Part shown: positions 1-9,225 of the stretch, one piece after another | Position numbering within the stretch: position 1 is the first letter of the stretch | How the letters are laid out: each line of letters begins with the position of its first letter | From: Mycolicibacterium frederiksbergense | GTDB lineage: Bacteria > Actinomycetota > Actinomycetes > Mycobacteriales > Mycobacteriaceae | Reading direction: 5' to 3' | DNA length: 64,000 nt | Assembly (NCBI RefSeq): GCF_029893345.1 | Contig: NZ_JARXVE010000005.1 | Span: 1-64,000, forward strand | The notes under the pieces: model-generated | Seen by the model: only the letters and a program-made list of their open reading frames with translations | Told to the model about the DNA's origin: nothing | The model's database searches: none | Position numbers and translations under genes: made by a program

Positions 1-119
1 CCAAAGAAGCCCTGCGATGCCTCAAACGCCACCTCGCCCGCACCGTCTACCGCTGCCTCCACACCGACCAAGGCACCAACCAAACCCACCCCAAACCCGA
101 CGAACTAGCCGCCGCTTGA
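1..119 (+). mobile_element. IS110-family transposase, 3' end only
   Basis: The reading frame starting at base 3 is open from the window edge to a TGA at 117-119 and encodes the last 38 residues of a protein beginning KEALRCLKRHLARTVYRCL. A Lys-Glu-Ala-x-Arg-Cys-x-Lys-Arg stretch close to the C-terminus is characteristic of IS110/IS116/IS902 transposases, which use a DEDD plus serine chemistry and usually lack terminal inverted repeats. The body of the protein lies outside the window, so intactness cannot be judged. It sits 47 bp from the 3' end of smpB on the opposite strand. Confidence 0.7.
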
Positions 120-166
120 CATAGGAGCAATGGTCGCTCGCGGTGCAAGGGGAACCTCCGTTTGGG

Positions 167-658
167 TCAGGACATGCCCTTGGCGCGGCGGCCCAACTCG
201 CGGGTGATCTCCCGGTCGGCGTCGCGCTTGGCCATGTCCTGGCGCTTGTCGTGGGCCTGCTTACCGCGGGCCAACGCCAGCTCGACCTTGACCTTGCCCT
301 CGGAGAAGTACATCGACAGCGGCACCAGGGTCAGATTGCCGTCGCGGATCTTGCCGATCAGGTTGTCGATCTCCCTGCGGTGCAACAGCAGCTTGCGGTT
401 ACGCCGAGGAGCATGGTTGGTCCAGGTGCCGTGGTGGTACTCGGCGATGTGGACGTTGCGCAGCCAGATCTCGCCGTCGTCGACGGTGGCGAACGCATCG
501 GCCAGCGAGGCCTGCCCCTCGCGCAGGCTCTTGACCTCGGTACCCATCAGCGCGATACCGGCCTCGTAGGTGTCGAGGATGGTGTAGTTGTGCCGCGCCT
601 TGCGATTGCTGGCCACAATCTGCTTATTGCCGGCGGGGCTGGACTTCTTGGTCGCCAT
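167..658 (-). CDS. smpB: SsrA-binding protein SmpB
   Basis: SmpB (163 aa, normal length) binds the tRNA-like end of tmRNA and brings it to stalled ribosomes for trans-translation. Recognisable family features are the N-terminal [18 protein letters not shown] segment, [14 protein letters not shown], the [23 protein letters not shown]-binding loop, and the basic tail ending in LGRRAKGMS. The ATG at 656-658 lies 10 bp downstream of the ftsX stop, so it is probably cotranscribed with ftsEX. The gene order ftsE-ftsX-smpB is the usual actinobacterial one. I did not find the tmRNA gene in the window. Confidence 0.96.
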   Translation of the reverse strand: MATKKSSPAGNKQIVASNRKARHNYTILDTYEAGIALMGTEVKSLREGQASLADAFATVDDGEIWLRNVHIAEYHHGTWTNHAPRRNRKLLLHRREIDNLIGKIRDGNLTLVPLSMYFSEGKVKVELALARGKQAHDKRQDMAKRDADREITRELGRRAKGMS

Positions 659-668
659 TAGTTCACGA

Positions 669-1565
669 CTACCTTCGTATGTAGAGCCGCAGCGTCACAT
701 ACGCGGTTATGCCGGACATCGCCAGGCCGAGGAACAGCATCCACGGTGCGCTGAAGTAGAGCACGTCAGCGTAGTCGACCCTGGCAATCAAATTCGACTG
801 ATAAAACTGGTCGAGCGCCTTCTCCAGGAACACCGCTCGCACCACGATCAGCCCGACGATCGCGATCACCACACCGATCAGGGCCGCGAGCATCGCCTCC
901 ACCAGGAACGGCAGCTGGGTGTACCACCGGCTGGCACCGACCAGGCGCATGATGCCGGTCTCGGTGCGCCGCGTGTACGCGGCCACCTGAACCATGTTGG
1001 CGATCAGCAGCACCGCACCGACCGCCTGCACCAGCGCCACCGCGAACGCCACGCTGGACAGTCCGTCGAGGACGGCGAACAACCGGTCGATCAGGTCCTT
1101 CTGGTTGAGCACGTTGAGCACACCGGGCTGCCCTTGCATCGACTTGTCGAACGCCTCGTGCTGCTCAGGGTTGTTGAGCTTGACGATGAACGACGCCGGG
1201 AACGCATCCTTGCCCGCGACATCCTTGTACTGCGGGAACTTCTTGATCGCGTCGTCGTAGGCCTGCTCGCGATTGAGGAAGCGCAACGACCTGACGTCGT
1301 CGCGGTCGTCGATCTTGCGGTACAGCGCCTTGCACTGATCGCTGTCACAGGTGGGGTCGTTGGCCGAGACGTCGTCGGTCAGGAACACCTGGCTCTCGAC
1401 CCGGTCCAGGTAGATGTCACGGGACTGATCTGCCAGCCGCACCACCAACAGACCGCCACCGAACAAGCCGATCGAGATCGCGGTGGTCAGGATCATCGCA
1501 ACCGTCATGGTGACGTTGCGACGAAGCCCGGTCAGAACTTCATTGACAAGAAAGCCGAAGCGCAC
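669..1565 (-). CDS. ftsX: Cell division protein FtsX
   Basis: FtsX (298 aa) is the membrane half of the FtsEX complex, which transmits ATP hydrolysis by FtsE to periplasmic peptidoglycan hydrolases (RipC in mycobacteria) at the septum. One membrane segment is seen at about residues 20-45, then an extracytoplasmic domain of about 120 residues with a nearby cysteine pair ([12 protein letters not shown]), then three more segments near residues 165-195, 215-245 and 270-292, the standard FtsX topology. The start codon directly abuts the ftsE stop, implying translational coupling. Confidence 0.95.
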   Translation of the reverse strand: MRFGFLVNEVLTGLRRNVTMTVAMILTTAISIGLFGGGLLVVRLADQSRDIYLDRVESQVFLTDDVSANDPTCDSDQCKALYRKIDDRDDVRSLRFLNREQAYDDAIKKFPQYKDVAGKDAFPASFIVKLNNPEQHEAFDKSMQGQPGVLNVLNQKDLIDRLFAVLDGLSSVAFAVALVQAVGAVLLIANMVQVAAYTRRTETGIMRLVGASRWYTQLPFLVEAMLAALIGVVIAIVGLIVVRAVFLEKALDQFYQSNLIARVDYADVLYFSAPWMLFLGLAMSGITAYVTLRLYIRR

Positions 1566-2255
1566 TTAGCGATCCATTCCGTAGACGCCGCGCTGCTCAT
1601 CACGGATCAGCCGGCCGAGTTCGAGTTCGACGACCCGCTGGCGCATGGAGTCGACGATGTGATGGTCGTGGGTGGCCATCAGCACCGTGGTTCCGGTGCG
1701 GTTGATCCGCTCCAGCAGATCCATGATGTCCTTGCTGGTCTCCGGATCGAGGTTTCCGGTGGGTTCGTCGGCGATCAGCACCAGTGGGCGGTTGACGAAG
1801 GCCCGCGCGATGGCGACGCGCTGCTGCTCACCACCGGACAGCTCGCTCGGCAACCGGTTGGCCTTCCCGGACAGGCCGACCATCTCCAGCACGTCCGGAA
1901 CCACCCGGTTGATCACCTCGCCGCGCTTGCCGATCACCTCAAGGGCGAACGCCACGTTCTCGAACACGGTCTTCTGCTGCAGCAGACGGAAGTCCTGGAA
2001 CACGCAGCCGATGACCTGACGCAGGCTCGGGATATTGCGGTCCCGCAGCTTGTTCACATGGAACTTCGACACCCGGATGTCGCCCGCGCTGGGATGCTCG
2101 GCGGCCAGCAGCAGCCGCATGAACGTGGATTTGCCCGAGCCCGACGGGCCAATCAGGAAGACGAACTCACCCTTGTCGATCTTCAACGAGACGTCGTCGA
2201 GTGCTGGGCGTGCCGAAGACTTGTAGTGCTTCGTCACGTGGTCGAGGGTGATCAT
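1566..2255 (-). CDS. ftsE: Cell division ATP-binding protein FtsE
   Basis: FtsE (229 aa from the ATG at 2253-2255; a GTG one codon upstream is possible) is the ABC ATPase of FtsEX. Visible motifs are Walker [10 protein letters not shown] near residue 36, signature LSGGEQQRV near 139, Walker B LVLIADEP and the switch histidine in MATHDH. The protein begins [11 protein letters not shown] as mycobacterial FtsE does. No clear Shine-Dalgarno sequence precedes it; the next gene upstream ends 45 bp away on the same strand. Confidence 0.95.
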   Translation of the reverse strand: MITLDHVTKHYKSSARPALDDVSLKIDKGEFVFLIGPSGSGKSTFMRLLLAAEHPSAGDIRVSKFHVNKLRDRNIPSLRQVIGCVFQDFRLLQQKTVFENVAFALEVIGKRGEVINRVVPDVLEMVGLSGKANRLPSELSGGEQQRVAIARAFVNRPLVLIADEPTGNLDPETSKDIMDLLERINRTGTTVLMATHDHHIVDSMRQRVVELELGRLIRDEQRGVYGMDR

Positions 2256-2300
2256 CACGGCACGCCAGTGTAGCCGGGCGACAGGATTGGGCCGGTCACG

Positions 2301-2834
2301 CTATCGCGGCAAGGCCGGTGCCGCCGGCTCATGGCCCGGTTGTGGCTGTTCGGCAGGCGGGTTCGGGGCGGGTCCGGGGAACACAGGCAACGTGATGGGC
2401 GGAAGCAGCCCGGGACCGTCCGGATCGATCACGGTGGTGTGCGGGCCGGGTGGCGTCGTGGTGGGACTGGTCGGCTCGCCCGGGACGGTGGTCCCGGTCG
2501 TCTCCGGAGTCTCGGTCGGAGTGGTCGTCGGGGTGGCGGTCGGAGTGGTCGTCGGGGTGGTCGTCGTCGGGACGACGGTCGGGATGGTCGTGCGTGGGGT
2601 CTCCACCTTGGTGCGCGGCACCCAGGTGTAGGCGGGATCGGGCACGAACCCGGGCGGCACCACCTGCGTGTCGGGTCCCTCGGGACTGGCCTGCTCCGGC
2701 CGGTAGGTCTGCTGCACCCACGACAGCGCGATGAACAGCACGATCAGCACGACCGTCGAGGTGCGAAGCCGACCCACACGGCTACGCCAGAGTCGTCCGG
2801 CGGCGTCGGTGACCTTGGAGAAGTCGAGCTTCAC
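2301..2834 (-). CDS. Pro/Thr-rich single-pass membrane protein
   Basis: 177 residues. A basic amphipathic start is followed by one membrane segment (TSTVVLIVLFIALSWV, about residues 26-41), then an extracytoplasmic tail rich in Thr, Pro and Glu, including a region of TTTP/TATP/TETP-type repeats around residues 88-115 encoded by near-repetitive DNA at about 2515-2580. M. tuberculosis has a proline-rich membrane protein at this same position (Rv3103c), between ftsE and the MscS-like gene. The GTG start overlaps the stop of the channel gene by 4 bp (GTGA). Function unknown; a wall-spanning or septal role is only a guess from its neighbours. Confidence 0.8.
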   Translation of the reverse strand: MKLDFSKVTDAAGRLWRSRVGRLRTSTVVLIVLFIALSWVQQTYRPEQASPEGPDTQVVPPGFVPDPAYTWVPRTKVETPRTTIPTVVPTTTTPTTTPTATPTTTPTETPETTGTTVPGEPTSPTTTPPGPHTTVIDPDGPGLLPPITLPVFPGPAPNPPAEQPQPGHEPAAPALPR

Positions 2835-3814
2835 TTCTTGGGCTCCTGAGCCGATCCGGGGGGCGTTGCAACCACCTCAGCGACAGCAACGGGACTCATG
2901 AAGTCTCCCGCCGCGGCGACTGACGCATCCGATGACGTCACGACTCCGGCACGGCGCAGCGCACGCACCACCCGCACCCGCAATCGCCTGCCCACGTCAA
3001 ACTGCTTGCCCGGCAGGGTGCGTGCGACCATCCGCAGGTTGACCGTGTCGACTCCGATGCTCTCGACACCCATCAGCTGCGGCTTGTCCAGGAGCAGCTT
3101 GGACAGTTCGCGATCTTCGGCGGCCTTCTCGGCAACATCGTTGAGTACGTCGTTGACCAGGTTGAGGTCGACGCTCACCGGTACGGGAATGTCGACGACG
3201 GCTCGCGCCCAGTCCTTGGACAGGTTCAGCGCCTTGACGATCTGCCCGTTGGGCACGGTGTACATCTCGCCTTCGGACGACCGCAGCTTGGTGACCCGCA
3301 GCGTGACGTCCACGACCGTGCCCTCGGCTTCGTTGGCCGCACCGATCGTCAGCCGCACGAGGTCGCCGAAGCCGTACTGCTTTTCGGTGATGATGAAGAA
3401 CCCTGCGAGCAGGTCCTGCACGATGCGCTGCGCACCGAAACCCAGCGCGGCGCCAAGCACCGCGGCCGGGGCGACCAGTGATGCGATCGGTACCTCCAGG
3501 GCATCGGTCACCTCGACGCCCACGATGACGAACAACAGCGCCACCGACACCCAGGAGATCACCGAGGCGACCGCCTGCCGGTGTTTGGCGCTCTCCGAGC
3601 GCACTAGCGCATCGCTTTCCTGATACTCCGCGTCGATCCGGCGCACCACGCGTTGCGCGGCCCAGTTGATGAAGCGCGCCGCGAGCACGCCGCCGATCAC
3701 CAATAGCGCGATCCGCAGGCCGGTGGTCAGAATCCAGACGCCGATCTCGCCGCGCCAGAAATCGTGCCAGCGGGCGGCGAGGGGAAGCGCTAGCACGGTA
3801 TTAGTCGTCGTCAT
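2831..3814 (-). CDS. MscS-family mechanosensitive ion channel
   Basis: The first well-placed start is the ATG at 3812-3814 ([11 protein letters not shown]), giving 327 aa; an upstream in-frame start at 3859 lies deep inside prfB. Membrane segments lie near residues 25-47, 80-98 and 110-135. The last contains the Gly/Ala-rich pore helix [21 protein letters not shown], then [15 protein letters not shown], typical of the MscS pore and beta domain. The family releases solutes on hypo-osmotic shock. The gene overlaps the 3' end of prfB by 14 bp and the next gene by 4 bp, so it is expressed as part of this operon. Confidence 0.88.
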   Translation of the reverse strand: MTTTNTVLALPLAARWHDFWRGEIGVWILTTGLRIALLVIGGVLAARFINWAAQRVVRRIDAEYQESDALVRSESAKHRQAVASVISWVSVALLFVIVGVEVTDALEVPIASLVAPAAVLGAALGFGAQRIVQDLLAGFFIITEKQYGFGDLVRLTIGAANEAEGTVVDVTLRVTKLRSSEGEMYTVPNGQIVKALNLSKDWARAVVDIPVPVSVDLNLVNDVLNDVAEKAAEDRELSKLLLDKPQLMGVESIGVDTVNLRMVARTLPGKQFDVGRRLRVRVVRALRRAGVVTSSDASVAAAGDFMSPVAVAEVVATPPGSAQEPKK

Positions 3815-4919
3815 CTTTTCGGTTGCGCCATCTGATCCCTGCCTCCAGGAATCCGTCAATGTCTCCGTCCAGCACCGTAGCCGGGTTTCCGACTTCGTAC
3901 TCGGTGCGCAGGTCCTTCACCATCTGGTAGGGGTGCAACACGTAGGACCGCATCTGGTTGCCCCACGAGCTGCCGCCGTCGCCCTTGAGCGCATCCATTT
4001 CGGCACGCTCTTCTAACCGCTTGCGCTCCAACAGCTTTGCCTGAAGAACGCGCATCGCCGAAACCTTGTTCTGCAATTGCGACTTCTCGTTCTGACAGGT
4101 CACCACGATGCCTGTCGGAATGTGGGTGAGCCGGACAGCGGAGTCAGTCGTGTTCACCGACTGACCGCCGGGACCACTGGACCGGTACACGTCGACACGC
4201 AGGTCACCTTCGGGAATCTCGATGTGGTCGGTGGTTTCCACCACGGGCAACACCTCGACATCGGCGAACGACGTCTGACGCCGACTCTGGTTGTCGAATG
4301 GGCTGATCCGCACCAGCCGGTGGGTGCCCTGCTCCACAGAGAGGGTGCCGTAGGCGAACGGAGCGTGCACCGCGAAGGTTGCGCTCTTGATCCCAGCCTC
4401 CTCGGCGTAGGACGTGTCGAACACCTCGACCGGGTAGTCGTGCTTCTCGGCCCAGCGGATGTACATCCGCATCAGCATCTCGGCCCAGTCCGCGGCATCG
4501 ACGCCACCCGCACCGGATCGGATGGTGACGACGGCCTCACGCTCGTCGTACTCACCCGACAGCAGCGTGCGGACCTCGAGGGTCTCGATGTCCTCGCGCA
4601 GCTTGGCCAGCTCGGCGTCGGCGTCGGCGAGGGCTTCGGCACCCGCCTCCCCTTCTTCCTCGGCGGCAAGTTCGAAGAGCACCGGCAGGTCGTCGACGCG
4701 CTGGCGCAGTTCCTGCACCCGGCGCAGTTCGCCCTGCGCATGCGAGAGCTCACTGGTGACTTTCTGTGCCCGGGTCTGGTCGTCCCAGAGGTTGGGGTCG
4801 GAGGCCTGCTGCTCGAGCATGTCGATCCGCTGGCGCAGCGCATCCACGTCGAGCACCCGTTCGACGGTGGTCAGAGTGGTGTCGAGTGCGGCAACGGCGG
4901 CTTGGCGGTCTAGATCCAC
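3801..4919 (-). CDS. prfB: Peptide chain release factor 2
   Basis: RF2 (372 aa) terminates translation at UGA and UAA. It carries the recognition tripeptide region [10 protein letters not shown] (SPF) and the catalytic [17 protein letters not shown] (GGQ) motif. The N-terminal coiled-coil region has the usual length. The frame is continuous from [13 protein letters not shown], so the programmed +1 frameshift that autoregulates RF2 in E. coli is absent. It heads a minus-strand run prfB-mscS-(Pro-rich)-ftsE-ftsX-smpB and is divergent from fprA. Confidence 0.97.
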   Translation of the reverse strand: MDLDRQAAVAALDTTLTTVERVLDVDALRQRIDMLEQQASDPNLWDDQTRAQKVTSELSHAQGELRRVQELRQRVDDLPVLFELAAEEEGEAGAEALADADAELAKLREDIETLEVRTLLSGEYDEREAVVTIRSGAGGVDAADWAEMLMRMYIRWAEKHDYPVEVFDTSYAEEAGIKSATFAVHAPFAYGTLSVEQGTHRLVRISPFDNQSRRQTSFADVEVLPVVETTDHIEIPEGDLRVDVYRSSGPGGQSVNTTDSAVRLTHIPTGIVVTCQNEKSQLQNKVSAMRVLQAKLLERKRLEERAEMDALKGDGGSSWGNQMRSYVLHPYQMVKDLRTEYEVGNPATVLDGDIDGFLEAGIRWRNRKDDDD

Positions 4920-5089
4920 GAAGGTTCAGGGTACTCGTCGGGAATTCGGCGACAGTTCTCCCGAGTACCGGCAGCGCGGACGATCCGCGTTTAGCATCGG
5001 GTGGTACCCGGCCCTGCCCCGCTGCGACAGCCCATTGCACGTGGTGGTACGGGTATATAACGGTGTTCCGGCTCTCAAGAAGGCAGGGT
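4920..5089. promoter_or_regulatory. Divergent promoter region prfB / fprA
   Basis: 170 bp separate the two divergent starts. Towards fprA there is an AT-rich TATATAACG stretch at about 5055-5063, roughly 27-30 bp before the fprA ATG, a plausible -10 element, and a purine-rich ribosome site (AAGAAGGCAGG) just before the ATG. No clear -35 box or operator was seen. The assignment rests on position and composition only. Confidence 0.4.
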
Positions 5090-6460
5090 ATGCGCCCATA
5101 TCACGTAGCGATTGTCGGTTCTGGCCCGTCGGGATTCTTTGCCGCCGCATCGCTGCTGAAGTTCGCCGATTCGCCCGATACCGACCGCGACGTCCGGGTC
5201 GACATGCTCGAGATGCTGCCGACCCCGTGGGGGCTGGTGCGCTCGGGAGTGGCCCCCGACCATCCGAAGATCAAGTCGATCAGCGCGCAGTTCGACAAGA
5301 CCGCGGCCGATCCGCGGTTCCGGTTCTTCGGCAACATCAAGGTCGGTGAGCACATCGCGACGGCCGAGCTGGCGCAACGCTACGACGCGGTGATCTATGC
5401 CGTCGGCGCCCAGTCCGACCGCGCGCTGAACATCCCGGGCGAAGAGTTGCCGGGCAGCGTGGCGGCGGTGGATTTTGTCGGCTGGTACAACGCCCATCCG
5501 TATTTCGTCGGCATGGCACCGAACCTGTCGGGCGGTCGCGCCGTAGTGGTCGGCAACGGCAACGTCGCCTTGGATGTCGCCCGCATCCTGGTCAGTGATC
5601 CCGAGGCCCTGGCCAACACCGACATCGCCGACCACGCGCTGGCCTCGCTGGACAACCGCGGCGTGGAAGAGGTGATCGTCATCGGGCGCCGTGGGCCCTT
5701 GCAGGCCACGTTCACCACGCTGGAACTACGCGAGCTCGGCGACCTGGAAGCAATGGGCGACGTGGATGTCATCCTCGACCCGGCCGACTTCGCCGATATC
5801 ACCGACGAAGATCTGGAAGCCGCAGGCAAGACCGTCAAGCAGAACATCAAGGTGCTGCGCGGATATGCCGAGCAGCAACCCCGGGGGGCCAAGCGGCGAA
5901 TCGTGTTCCGGTTCTGCACCTCCCCCATAGAACTGCGCGGCGAGGAGCAGGTCGAGTCGATTGTGCTGGGCCGCAACGAACTTGTCCGCGACCCCGACGG
6001 ACGCATGGTGGCCAAGGACACCGGGGAGCGTGAGGAGTTTCCGGCCCAGTTGGTGGTGCGGGCGGTCGGGTACCGGGGCGTACAGACGCCGGGGCTGCCG
6101 TTCAACGAGCGCACGGGGACCATTCCGCACACCGACGGTCGTATCACCGACAGCCGCAACGAGTACGTGGTGGGCTGGATCAAGCGGGGCCCGTCCGGCG
6201 TCATCGGCAGCAACAAGAAGGACTCGCAGGACACCGTCGACACCCTGCTGGAGGATCTGCGGGCCGGCGATGTCGGCGACCAGGGCGCTGAGTACGGCAA
6301 CGACCTGGCCGAATGGCTGCTGGAACATCAGCCCGACCTGGTCACCGGCGCGCACTGGCGGCTGATCGATTCGCACGAACGGGCCGCCGGCGAGTCGGTG
6401 GGCCGGCCTCGGGTCAAGCTGGCGAGTGTCGCCGAGCTGCTACGGGTTGCGCACCCCTGA
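5090..6460 (+). CDS. fprA: NADPH:ferredoxin oxidoreductase FprA
   Basis: 456 aa from the ATG at 5090, the same length as M. tuberculosis FprA. The longer open frame upstream is rejected because this ATG has a good ribosome site and begins MRPYHVAIVGSGPSGFFAA, an N-terminal FAD-binding GxGxxG. A second dinucleotide motif, VVGNGNVALDVARIL, binds NADPH near residue 160. GWIKRGPSGVIGSNKKD in the last quarter is conserved in the adrenodoxin-reductase family. It passes electrons from NADPH to ferredoxins that feed P450 or other iron-sulphur enzymes. It converges on the small gene at 6477. Confidence 0.95.
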   Translation: MRPYHVAIVGSGPSGFFAAASLLKFADSPDTDRDVRVDMLEMLPTPWGLVRSGVAPDHPKIKSISAQFDKTAADPRFRFFGNIKVGEHIATAELAQRYDAVIYAVGAQSDRALNIPGEELPGSVAAVDFVGWYNAHPYFVGMAPNLSGGRAVVVGNGNVALDVARILVSDPEALANTDIADHALASLDNRGVEEVIVIGRRGPLQATFTTLELRELGDLEAMGDVDVILDPADFADITDEDLEAAGKTVKQNIKVLRGYAEQQPRGAKRRIVFRFCTSPIELRGEEQVESIVLGRNELVRDPDGRMVAKDTGEREEFPAQLVVRAVGYRGVQTPGLPFNERTGTIPHTDGRITDSRNEYVVGWIKRGPSGVIGSNKKDSQDTVDTLLEDLRAGDVGDQGAEYGNDLAEWLLEHQPDLVTGAHWRLIDSHERAAGESVGRPRVKLASVAELLRVAHP

Positions 6461-6476
6461 CGACGATGCAGGGCGC

Positions 6477-6845
6477 TTAGGGACGCCAGGCGCCAGGCGG
6501 GATCTGCGGGGCCGGAGGTCCCGAGGGCCCGTCCGGCGCGAAGGCCCACTTGTCCGGATTGCCCGGCGAGTAGACCACCGGGAACAGCGCACCCATGCTC
6601 GGCCAGTTGTCGACGTCCATGGCCATCCGCTGATACACCACATGCTCACGGACCGTCGGCCCGGTGATGACGCCGGTGATCGTGACGAACTGCTCCCCCG
6701 TCGCGTCCGGACGCGGACTCACCCCGGTCACCAGCAAAGTGCCGTGCGCCAGTTCACGACCAATCCCCCGGCGCCGCATGATCCGTGGCGCCAGTAGCAC
6801 CACGAGCGCTCCCACGAGCAACAGGAGTATTCCGAATTCCCACAC
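6477..6845 (-). CDS. Small single-pass membrane protein
   Basis: 122 aa from the GTG at 6843-6845, which reads VWEFGILLLLVGALVVLLAP; an earlier in-frame ATG at 6914 would overlap hisN, so the GTG is preferred. One N-terminal membrane helix is followed by a basic stop-transfer (RIMRRRG) and a soluble domain of about 95 residues rich in Pro and Gly, ending APQIPPGAWRP. The family was not recognised. The gene is divergent from hisN by 61 bp and convergent with fprA. Confidence 0.7.
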   Translation of the reverse strand: MWEFGILLLLVGALVVLLAPRIMRRRGIGRELAHGTLLVTGVSPRPDATGEQFVTITGVITGPTVREHVVYQRMAMDVDNWPSMGALFPVVYSPGNPDKWAFAPDGPSGPPAPQIPPGAWRP

Positions 6846-6906
6846 CCCGCCATGGTAGGACTGCAGCGAGGCACGAGCGAGGACCGGAGCGAATGGGAGC
6901 CGAGGC

Positions 6907-7689
6907 ATGAACACGGTCGCAGATGACCTGACACTGGCACTTCAACTGGCCGACCAGGCCGATGTATTGACCATGGCCCGCTTCGGCGCCATGGATCTGC
7001 ACGTCGAGACCAAACCCGACCTGACCCCGGTCACCGACGCCGACCGCGGAGCCGAGGAGGCGCTGCGCGCCTCGCTGGCCGCGGCCCGTCCCGGCGACAC
7101 GGTCTTCGGCGAGGAGTTCGGTGGCACAACCACATTGAGCGGACGCCAATGGGTAATCGATCCGATCGACGGAACCAAGAATTTCGTCCGCGGCGTCCCG
7201 GTGTGGTGCACGTTGATCGCGCTGCTCGAGGACGGCGTGCCGGTGGTCGGGGTGGTCAGCGCGCCGGCGTTGGCCCGGCGCTGGTGGGCCGGCCTCGGCC
7301 AGGGCGCGTTCGGCTCGTTCGGCGGGGCGACCCGCAAATTGTCGGTATCGGGCGTGGGCGATCTGGATTCGGCCAGTTTGTCGTACTCGGACCTCACCAC
7401 CGGATGGGATGACCGGCGGGAGAGTTTCGTCGCGCTGACCGACGCCGTGTGGCGGGTGCGCGCCTATGGCGACTTCTGGTCGTACTGCATGGTCGCCGAA
7501 GGCGCTGTGGACATTGCCTGCGAACCCGAGGTGAAGCTCTGGGACATCGCCCCGCTGGACATCCTCATCCGCGAGGCCGGCGGCACGTTCACCAGCATTG
7601 ACGGCGGCTCCGGCCCGCACTGCGGCAGCGCGCTGGCCACCAACGGGTTGCTGCATCAGGCGGTACTGGCGAGGCTTTCCGCAAGCTGA
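6907..7689 (+). CDS. hisN: Inositol-monophosphatase-fold histidinol-phosphatase
   Basis: 260 aa. The signature is [15 protein letters not shown] (metal ligands D-x-x-D-G-T) near residue 82, with an upstream acidic ligand in VFGEEFGG and the C-terminal [18 protein letters not shown]. The orthologous M. tuberculosis gene at this place (Rv3137) is the histidinol-phosphatase of histidine synthesis, which supports the name; fold alone would also allow an inositol or other sugar-phosphate phosphatase. The ATG at 6907 is preceded by GGGAGCC. It sits upstream of fadE24, as in M. tuberculosis except that pflA is absent here. Confidence 0.82.
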   Translation: MNTVADDLTLALQLADQADVLTMARFGAMDLHVETKPDLTPVTDADRGAEEALRASLAAARPGDTVFGEEFGGTTTLSGRQWVIDPIDGTKNFVRGVPVWCTLIALLEDGVPVVGVVSAPALARRWWAGLGQGAFGSFGGATRKLSVSGVGDLDSASLSYSDLTTGWDDRRESFVALTDAVWRVRAYGDFWSYCMVAEGAVDIACEPEVKLWDIAPLDILIREAGGTFTSIDGGSGPHCGSALATNGLLHQAVLARLSAS

Positions 7690-7733
7690 ACAGACCCCGG
7701 GACGGGATGTGAGGTTGGTAACACATAACCGAC

Positions 7734-7749
7734 CTTACTCCGGAGTAAG
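7734..7749. promoter_or_regulatory. Perfect 16-bp palindrome upstream of fadE24
   Basis: CTTACTCCGGAGTAAG is an uninterrupted palindrome, 43 bp before the fadE24 ATG, within the hisN-fadE24 gap. Size and symmetry fit a TetR-family operator controlling the fadE24-fadE23 pair. The cognate repressor is not evident in the immediate neighbourhood. Confidence 0.55.
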
Positions 7750-7791
7750 ATACGGTCAGATGCGTCGCCCCGACCAACAGAGGCAGCTGAC

Positions 7792-9198
7792 ATGACCAAC
7801 ACCCTGCCGTCCAAGAACGGCTCCACATCCCGTCCCTCAGGCACCCGCCAGCAAAGCGCGGTCGGCCTGCACAAGCACAGGCGGACAGCGACCGACATCG
7901 GGTTGGCGCTGATCACCCCCATCGTCGGCCAGGAGTTCCTGGACCGCTACGGCCTGCGCGACCCGCTCAATCGCGGATTGAAATACGGTGTGAAACAGGC
8001 ATTTTCGACCGTCGGCGCAGCCACCCGGCAGTTCCAGCGGATCCAGGCGCTCGGCAAGGCGCCGACCCGGCTGAAGGCCAGCGGGGCCGACTACTTCGAC
8101 CTGACTCCCGACGAAGACCAGCAGATGATCGTCGACACGGTCCGGGAGTTCGCCGCCGAGATCCTGCGCCCGGCCGCGCATGATGCCGACGAGGCCGCCA
8201 CCTACCCCACGGATCTGATCGCCAAGGCCGCTGAGCTGGGCGTCACCGCGGTCAACGTGCCCGAGGATTTCGACGGCATCGCCGAGCACCGCAGCACCGT
8301 CACCAATGCGCTTGTCGCCGAGGCGCTGGCCTACGGCGACATGGGTCTGGCCCTACCGATCCTGGCCCCCGGCGGGGTGGCCGCGGCGCTGACGCACTGG
8401 GGCAGCGCCGATCAACAGGCCACCTACCTCAGGGAGTTCGCCGGCGAGAATGTGCCGCAGGCCTGTGTGACGATCGCCGAACCGCACGCACTGTTCGACC
8501 CGACCGCACTCAAGACCACTGCGGTGCGCACACCCAGCGGCTACCGACTCTCTGGGGTCAAGTCTCTGGTGCCAGCCGCCGCCGACGCCGAATTGTTCAT
8601 CGTGGCAGCGCAATTGAACGGCAAGCCGGCCTTGTTCATCGTCGAGGCCGCATCGCCGGGACTTACGGTCACGGCCGATCCCAGCATGGGCATCCGGGCT
8701 GCGGCGTTGGGCCGCATCGAACTCGACAACGTGGCGGTGCCGCTGGGTAACCGGCTGGGTGAAGATGTCACCGATCAGGACCATGCCCAGAACTACTCAG
8801 AGGCGATCGCGTTGTCCCGGCTGGGCTGGGCCGCCCTGGCGGTCGGAACCTCGCACGCGGTGCTCGACTACGTCATCCCCTACATCAAGGAGCGGCAGGC
8901 GTTCGGCGAGCCGATCGCGCACCGCCAGTCCGTGGCGTTCATGACCGCCAACATCGCCATCGAACTCGACGGCCTGCGATTGATCACCTGGCGCGGCGCC
9001 GCCCGCGCCGAGCAGGGGCTGCCGTTCGCCCGCGAAGCCGCGCTGGCCAAGAAGCTCGGGACCGACAAGGGCATGCAGATCGGCCTGGACGGCGTCCAGC
9101 TGCTGGGCGGTCACGGATACACCAAGGAACACCCGGTCGAGCGCTGGTACCGCGACTTGCGGGCCATCGGCGTCGCCGAAGGCGTTGTAGTCATCTAG
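7792..9198 (+). CDS. fadE24: Acyl-CoA dehydrogenase FadE24
   Basis: 468 aa, longer at the N-terminus than classical acyl-CoA dehydrogenases (about 80 extra residues before DYFDLTPDEDQQMIVDTVREFA). The middle and C-terminal helical domains are present, including QAFGEPIAHRQSVAFMTANIA and QLLGGHGYTKEHPVERWYRDLRA. The predicted substrate-binding loop reads ACVTIAEPHALFDPTALKT instead of the usual T-E-P-x-A-G-S-D, so activity may need its partner. FadE24-FadE23 probably act as a heteromeric FAD dehydrogenase in beta-oxidation, as do other paired mycobacterial FadEs. The ATG has GAGGCAGC upstream; fadE23 starts 27 bp downstream. Confidence 0.9.
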   Translation: MTNTLPSKNGSTSRPSGTRQQSAVGLHKHRRTATDIGLALITPIVGQEFLDRYGLRDPLNRGLKYGVKQAFSTVGAATRQFQRIQALGKAPTRLKASGADYFDLTPDEDQQMIVDTVREFAAEILRPAAHDADEAATYPTDLIAKAAELGVTAVNVPEDFDGIAEHRSTVTNALVAEALAYGDMGLALPILAPGGVAAALTHWGSADQQATYLREFAGENVPQACVTIAEPHALFDPTALKTTAVRTPSGYRLSGVKSLVPAAADAELFIVAAQLNGKPALFIVEAASPGLTVTADPSMGIRAAALGRIELDNVAVPLGNRLGEDVTDQDHAQNYSEAIALSRLGWAALAVGTSHAVLDYVIPYIKERQAFGEPIAHRQSVAFMTANIAIELDGLRLITWRGAARAEQGLPFAREAALAKKLGTDKGMQIGLDGVQLLGGHGYTKEHPVERWYRDLRAIGVAEGVVVI

Positions 9199-9225
9199 CT
9201 TCCCGACCAAAGCGAAAGACTAATC

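Noticed and set aside
1..166. tmRNA gene next to smpB
   Set aside because: The stretch is a transposase end followed by 47 bp with no tRNA-like sequence or tag-coding region.
2500..2600. Repetitive GTCGG(A/G)GT-type DNA as a regulatory repeat
   Set aside because: It is the coding sequence of the Thr/Pro repeats of the membrane protein at 2301-2834.
3801..4919. Programmed frameshift site in prfB
   Set aside because: The frame is continuous from the start codon through the RF2 core; no in-frame TGA with a slippery site was found near codon 26.
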